Source: Avibacterium volantium_A (GTDB lineage: Bacteria > Pseudomonadota > Gammaproteobacteria > Enterobacterales > Pasteurellaceae). From it: a DNA stretch of 64,000 bases. The stretch lies in assembly GCF_049366555.1 (NCBI RefSeq), contig NZ_JBMMGT010000001.1:1-64000 (forward strand). Reading direction: 5' to 3'. Under the pieces are notes generated by a model, which worked only from the letters and a program-made list of their open reading frames with translations, ran no database searches and was not told the DNA's origin. Position 1 is the stretch's first letter. Every line of letters starts with the position of its first letter. The translations under genes were made by a program, and so were the position numbers. Below, piece after piece: positions 61,699 to 64,000 of the stretch.

Positions 61699-63729
61699 TT
61701 ATTGTTGTTCTGGGGCTAAATTTTCCCCATTGGTTGGAGGGAATATTTCGCCATTAATCCAAGTTTGTTCCCCTTCTTTTTTTATTTCAATGGTGTAATT
61801 ATCACCATTTTCTTTTAAATAAGGATTAAGTTGCCCTTCAGGATTAACCCAATCATTAATTAATGACCACGAAGTTGAGTTTTTATCTTTCAATAAATTC
61901 TCTTTAAATAATTTATTGGCAAAGGCGAAAGAAAGATCAATGTTTGTATTTTTCCATTTTTCTAATAATAAAGCGAAAGATCTTTTATCTTTTTGATCTT
62001 CTAATATCCCTGATTTTAAGCTGAGTTTTCCTTCAAATGGGGTCAGCGATGTAGAAGGGTAGGTATCTATTTCACCATTTATTTTTGCCTGTTCAATATT
62101 AATAGCGATATTTTTGATTGGTTGATAAATGATTAAGTCAGTATAATCATTGACACTAAGATATTTAGTGCAAGCTGCTTGATAGATAAGGTTATTACAA
62201 ATATTTAAAGGAATAATTGAACCTACATTTGTTGCTGTAAATGGAAGGCTAATTTTTCCATTTTTTAATTGGAACTGATCTTTTTTATTCACATAGCTTG
62301 CTAGGGTAAGCTCAATGTTCTCATTATTTTGCTTATCTTCAGAAACAACGCCACTTGCTCCGATTTCTATTCCTTTAAGTTCGATATTATCACCTAAAGT
62401 CAATTCATCTATTTTAAATAGCACCTCTTGGGATTGATTATAATCCTGTGAAAGCGTTTTTAAGTGGGTAATAAAAGTATTTTTCTCTTTTTCTAATGAG
62501 GTATTTTCTTGTTTTTTTTCTGATGGTTTGATTTTTGAAAAAATCTGAATATTTGATTTTAACAATTCAAGTTGCGTGGCAAGATTAACATTTTTATTAT
62601 TGCCTTCAAATTGTATGCCTTTGATTTTAAAAGGTTTGTTTTCTTCTTTGCTTTGACTAGATTTTAATGCGAAAGCATAGTTGCTTTGTACTTGTGATAA
62701 GTCAGAAAAATTTCCTTTGAAGGAAGAAGAGAAGTTATCAAAAGAAATCTCTTTATCTTTTTCTTTATGTGCTAAGGTTAAATTTTCAAAATTAAAGCTG
62801 ACTTCACTTTCTTTATTTTTAAATAGTAAGTCCAAAGACTGATTGATAATTTCCGCCGTGTTTAGCTCATTTTTATTGTTGAGCAGATGAAATAATTTTG
62901 CATAGCTAAGTTGATTTGGAATGTCTTTTTGAGCAAGTTGGAATGCTACATTTTTAAACTGAATTTCAGCGTGTTTAGGATTCTTATCTGTAATAGTTAT
63001 CCCATCAGTGTTTATTTTAGTGTTTAAGTTGTAATTTCTACCAGATAAAGATTTATCTAAATTATAATCTAATTTTTGTAGTTTGATATTTGTATTATCC
63101 CCATTTAAGAAATAAATATCACCGTCTTTAAGTTGAAGGGAAACATTTTCAATATCATATTGATTATCATCAATAGGGATAAGCGTAGCACTCGCAGTTA
63201 AATCGTTAATTTTTGAGTTTGCATCATAATTAAAGCCAGATAAATGGCTTTGAATTTCCATTAGATGACTTTTAGGTTCAAAATTTAGCTCTATTACTAA
63301 AGATTGTGATTTGTTAGCAAGATCGCGAAATTGGGTGTCAATATTTGATTGGAAATAATCTCCAATAACAGAAAATTTACTGGTGATATTATTTTTATCA
63401 ATAGTAACTTTAAAATTTTTATTTAATTCTTTTACAAAACTTGGGATAAGGGCAGAATCTGCAAGCACCGCAAAAGGAAGTGCGGTGAGTTTTGTTTGAA
63501 TAATTTCGCTAGACGTGTTGGATTCATCATTAGAAAGTTTGAGAATAAGCTCGCGACTGAAGAAATTTTTCTTTTGCTCAAGCACGTCCAACTGAAATTT
63601 ATCTTGCAGTGAATAAGGGAATTTTTGCAGAATTTGATCAATTTTATGATTGGTGTAAATTTGCGCGCCTAAAGCTAATGTGGCAGCAATCAAGGATAGT
63701 GAACCAACAATTTTTACTTTTTTATTCAT
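61699..63729 (-). CDS. YdgA-family (DUF945) protein
   Basis: 676 residues. An N-terminal signal or anchor helix (KIVGSLSLIAATLALGAQIY, about residues 5-24) is followed by a long beta-rich, Asn/Lys/Asp-rich periplasmic-type domain without cysteine pairs or enzyme motifs. It matches the layout of YdgA/YihF proteins (about 480-500 residues in E. coli) but is considerably longer. Family function is not established; a role at the cell envelope is inferred from the anchor. Monocistronic, divergent from metF. Confidence 0.7.
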   Translation of the reverse strand: MNKKVKIVGSLSLIAATLALGAQIYTNHKIDQILQKFPYSLQDKFQLDVLEQKKNFFSRELILKLSNDESNTSSEIIQTKLTALPFAVLADSALIPSFVKELNKNFKVTIDKNNITSKFSVIGDYFQSNIDTQFRDLANKSQSLVIELNFEPKSHLMEIQSHLSGFNYDANSKINDLTASATLIPIDDNQYDIENVSLQLKDGDIYFLNGDNTNIKLQKLDYNLDKSLSGRNYNLNTKINTDGITITDKNPKHAEIQFKNVAFQLAQKDIPNQLSYAKLFHLLNNKNELNTAEIINQSLDLLFKNKESEVSFNFENLTLAHKEKDKEISFDNFSSSFKGNFSDLSQVQSNYAFALKSSQSKEENKPFKIKGIQFEGNNKNVNLATQLELLKSNIQIFSKIKPSEKKQENTSLEKEKNTFITHLKTLSQDYNQSQEVLFKIDELTLGDNIELKGIEIGASGVVSEDKQNNENIELTLASYVNKKDQFQLKNGKISLPFTATNVGSIIPLNICNNLIYQAACTKYLSVNDYTDLIIYQPIKNIAINIEQAKINGEIDTYPSTSLTPFEGKLSLKSGILEDQKDKRSFALLLEKWKNTNIDLSFAFANKLFKENLLKDKNSTSWSLINDWVNPEGQLNPYLKENGDNYTIEIKKEGEQTWINGEIFPPTNGENLAPEQQ

Positions 63730-63803
63730 AGACTTTCCTAACTTTAGGGATTGATTTTTCAGAAGTATAGCGGATTTATAAGCGAGCGATAAGAGCTTTG
63801 CTA

Positions 63804-63816
63804 TGAATTTGTTTCA
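63804..63816 (+). promoter_or_regulatory. MetR-type binding site upstream of metF
   Basis: TGAA-TTTGT-TTCA is an exact match to the MetR consensus TGAA-N5-TTCA. It ends 24 bp before the -35 element of metF, a suitable position for an activator. Confidence 0.5.
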
Positions 63817-63839
63817 TAAAATAATGAAATTTTTTGAAA

Positions 63840-63895
63840 TTGACACAGCACCCTTTTATCTTTAATGTTATAGCCGTACAGCAGTCTAAACGGAT
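63840..63895 (+). promoter_or_regulatory. metF promoter with MetJ-like boxes
   Basis: -35 TTGACA (63840-63845), a 17-bp spacer and -10 TAATGT (63863-63868). Three consecutive 8-mers follow: AGCCGTAC, AGCAGTCT and AAACGGAT (63872-63895). They match the MetJ box AGACGTCT at 5, 6 and 5 positions. MetJ often acts through such weak tandem boxes, so repression by S-adenosylmethionine is plausible. Confidence 0.45.
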
Positions 63896-63917
63896 AAAAA
63901 TACAGAGGAAGAAGCCT

Positions 63918-64000
63918 ATGAGCTATGCAAAAGAAATTGATACATTAAACAACCACTTATCAGGCATTAACGGCAACATCAACGTGTCTTTTGAGTTTTT
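63918..64000 (+). CDS. metF: 5,10-methylenetetrahydrofolate reductase MetF (5' end only)
   Basis: The window ends 27 codons into the gene. The visible residues begin MSYAKEIDTLNNHL and end in NVSFEFF, the conserved N-terminal strand of MetF, in which the Glu is catalytic in the family. It makes 5-methyl-THF for methionine synthesis. A GAGGAAGAAG ribosome site precedes the ATG. MetR and MetJ-like sites lie upstream. Confidence 0.88.
   Translation, partial: MSYAKEIDTLNNHLSGINGNINVSFEF

Overview
The window is a chromosomal segment from a member of the Pasteurellaceae. The clearest sign is the 9-base DNA uptake signal AAGTGCGGT (or ACCGCACTT). I counted about 48 exact copies by eye, roughly one per 1.3 kb, which is the density and core sequence of the Haemophilus influenzae-type (Hin) uptake clade (Haemophilus, Aggregatibacter, Pasteurella, Avibacterium and relatives). 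Protein-level resemblance to H. influenzae (PotA, the trp-operon tautomerase, beta-carbonic anhydrase, MetF) agrees. I cannot name the genus. Base composition is moderately AT-rich throughout, and only the 37.4-39.0 kb insert looks markedly different.

Layout. 0-13 kb: a Ca2+/Na+ antiporter, tRNA-Asn, uvrB, an OsmC-family protein, the spermidine/putrescine ABC importer potABCD, a peptidase T homologue that has lost catalytic residues, and glnE. 13-17.7 kb: a TPP riboswitch followed by the thiamine importer thiBPQ, then bioB. 17.7-23.5 kb: an apparent accessory locus with a small Crp/Fnr-type regulator and a TauE/SafE exporter on one strand, divergent from an outer-membrane porin and a 1005-residue chondroitin ABC lyase-like polysaccharide lyase. 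23.5-27.6 kb: aspartate/aromatic aminotransferase, purK, carbonic anhydrase, and a decayed RelE-type toxin with an intact XRE antitoxin. 27.6-34.8 kb: a complete trp operon (trpE-G-tautomerase-D-CF-B-A) behind a TrpR-controlled promoter with no room for a leader peptide. 34.9-43 kb: fumC; then holC-elaA-(small protein)-zeta-like kinase, a structured intergenic region and a membrane coiled-coil protein inserted before valS; then pgsA, tRNA-Gly and tRNA-Leu. 43-49 kb: an MFS transporter, ydfG, mtgA, trpR and slt. 48.4-54.7 kb: queA-tgt-(hemerythrin-like)-yajC-secD-secF. 54.8-64 kb: putA-putP, a probable small RNA, trhP (yegQ), a YdgA-family protein and the start of metF.

How it fits together. 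Most of the window is housekeeping: transport (polyamines, thiamine, proline), amino-acid and cofactor synthesis, protein export and DNA repair. TrpR (46.0 kb) and its probable target operators (34.7 kb at trpE and 46.06 kb at trpR itself) both lie here. The parts most worth following up are the lyase/porin/regulator locus, the PepT pseudo-enzyme kept behind an apparent FNR promoter, the kinase plus structured RNA plus coiled-coil insert between holC and valS, the split toxin gene flanked by duplicated hairpins, and a promoter-hairpin unit that looks like a roughly 58-nt small RNA between trhP and putA.
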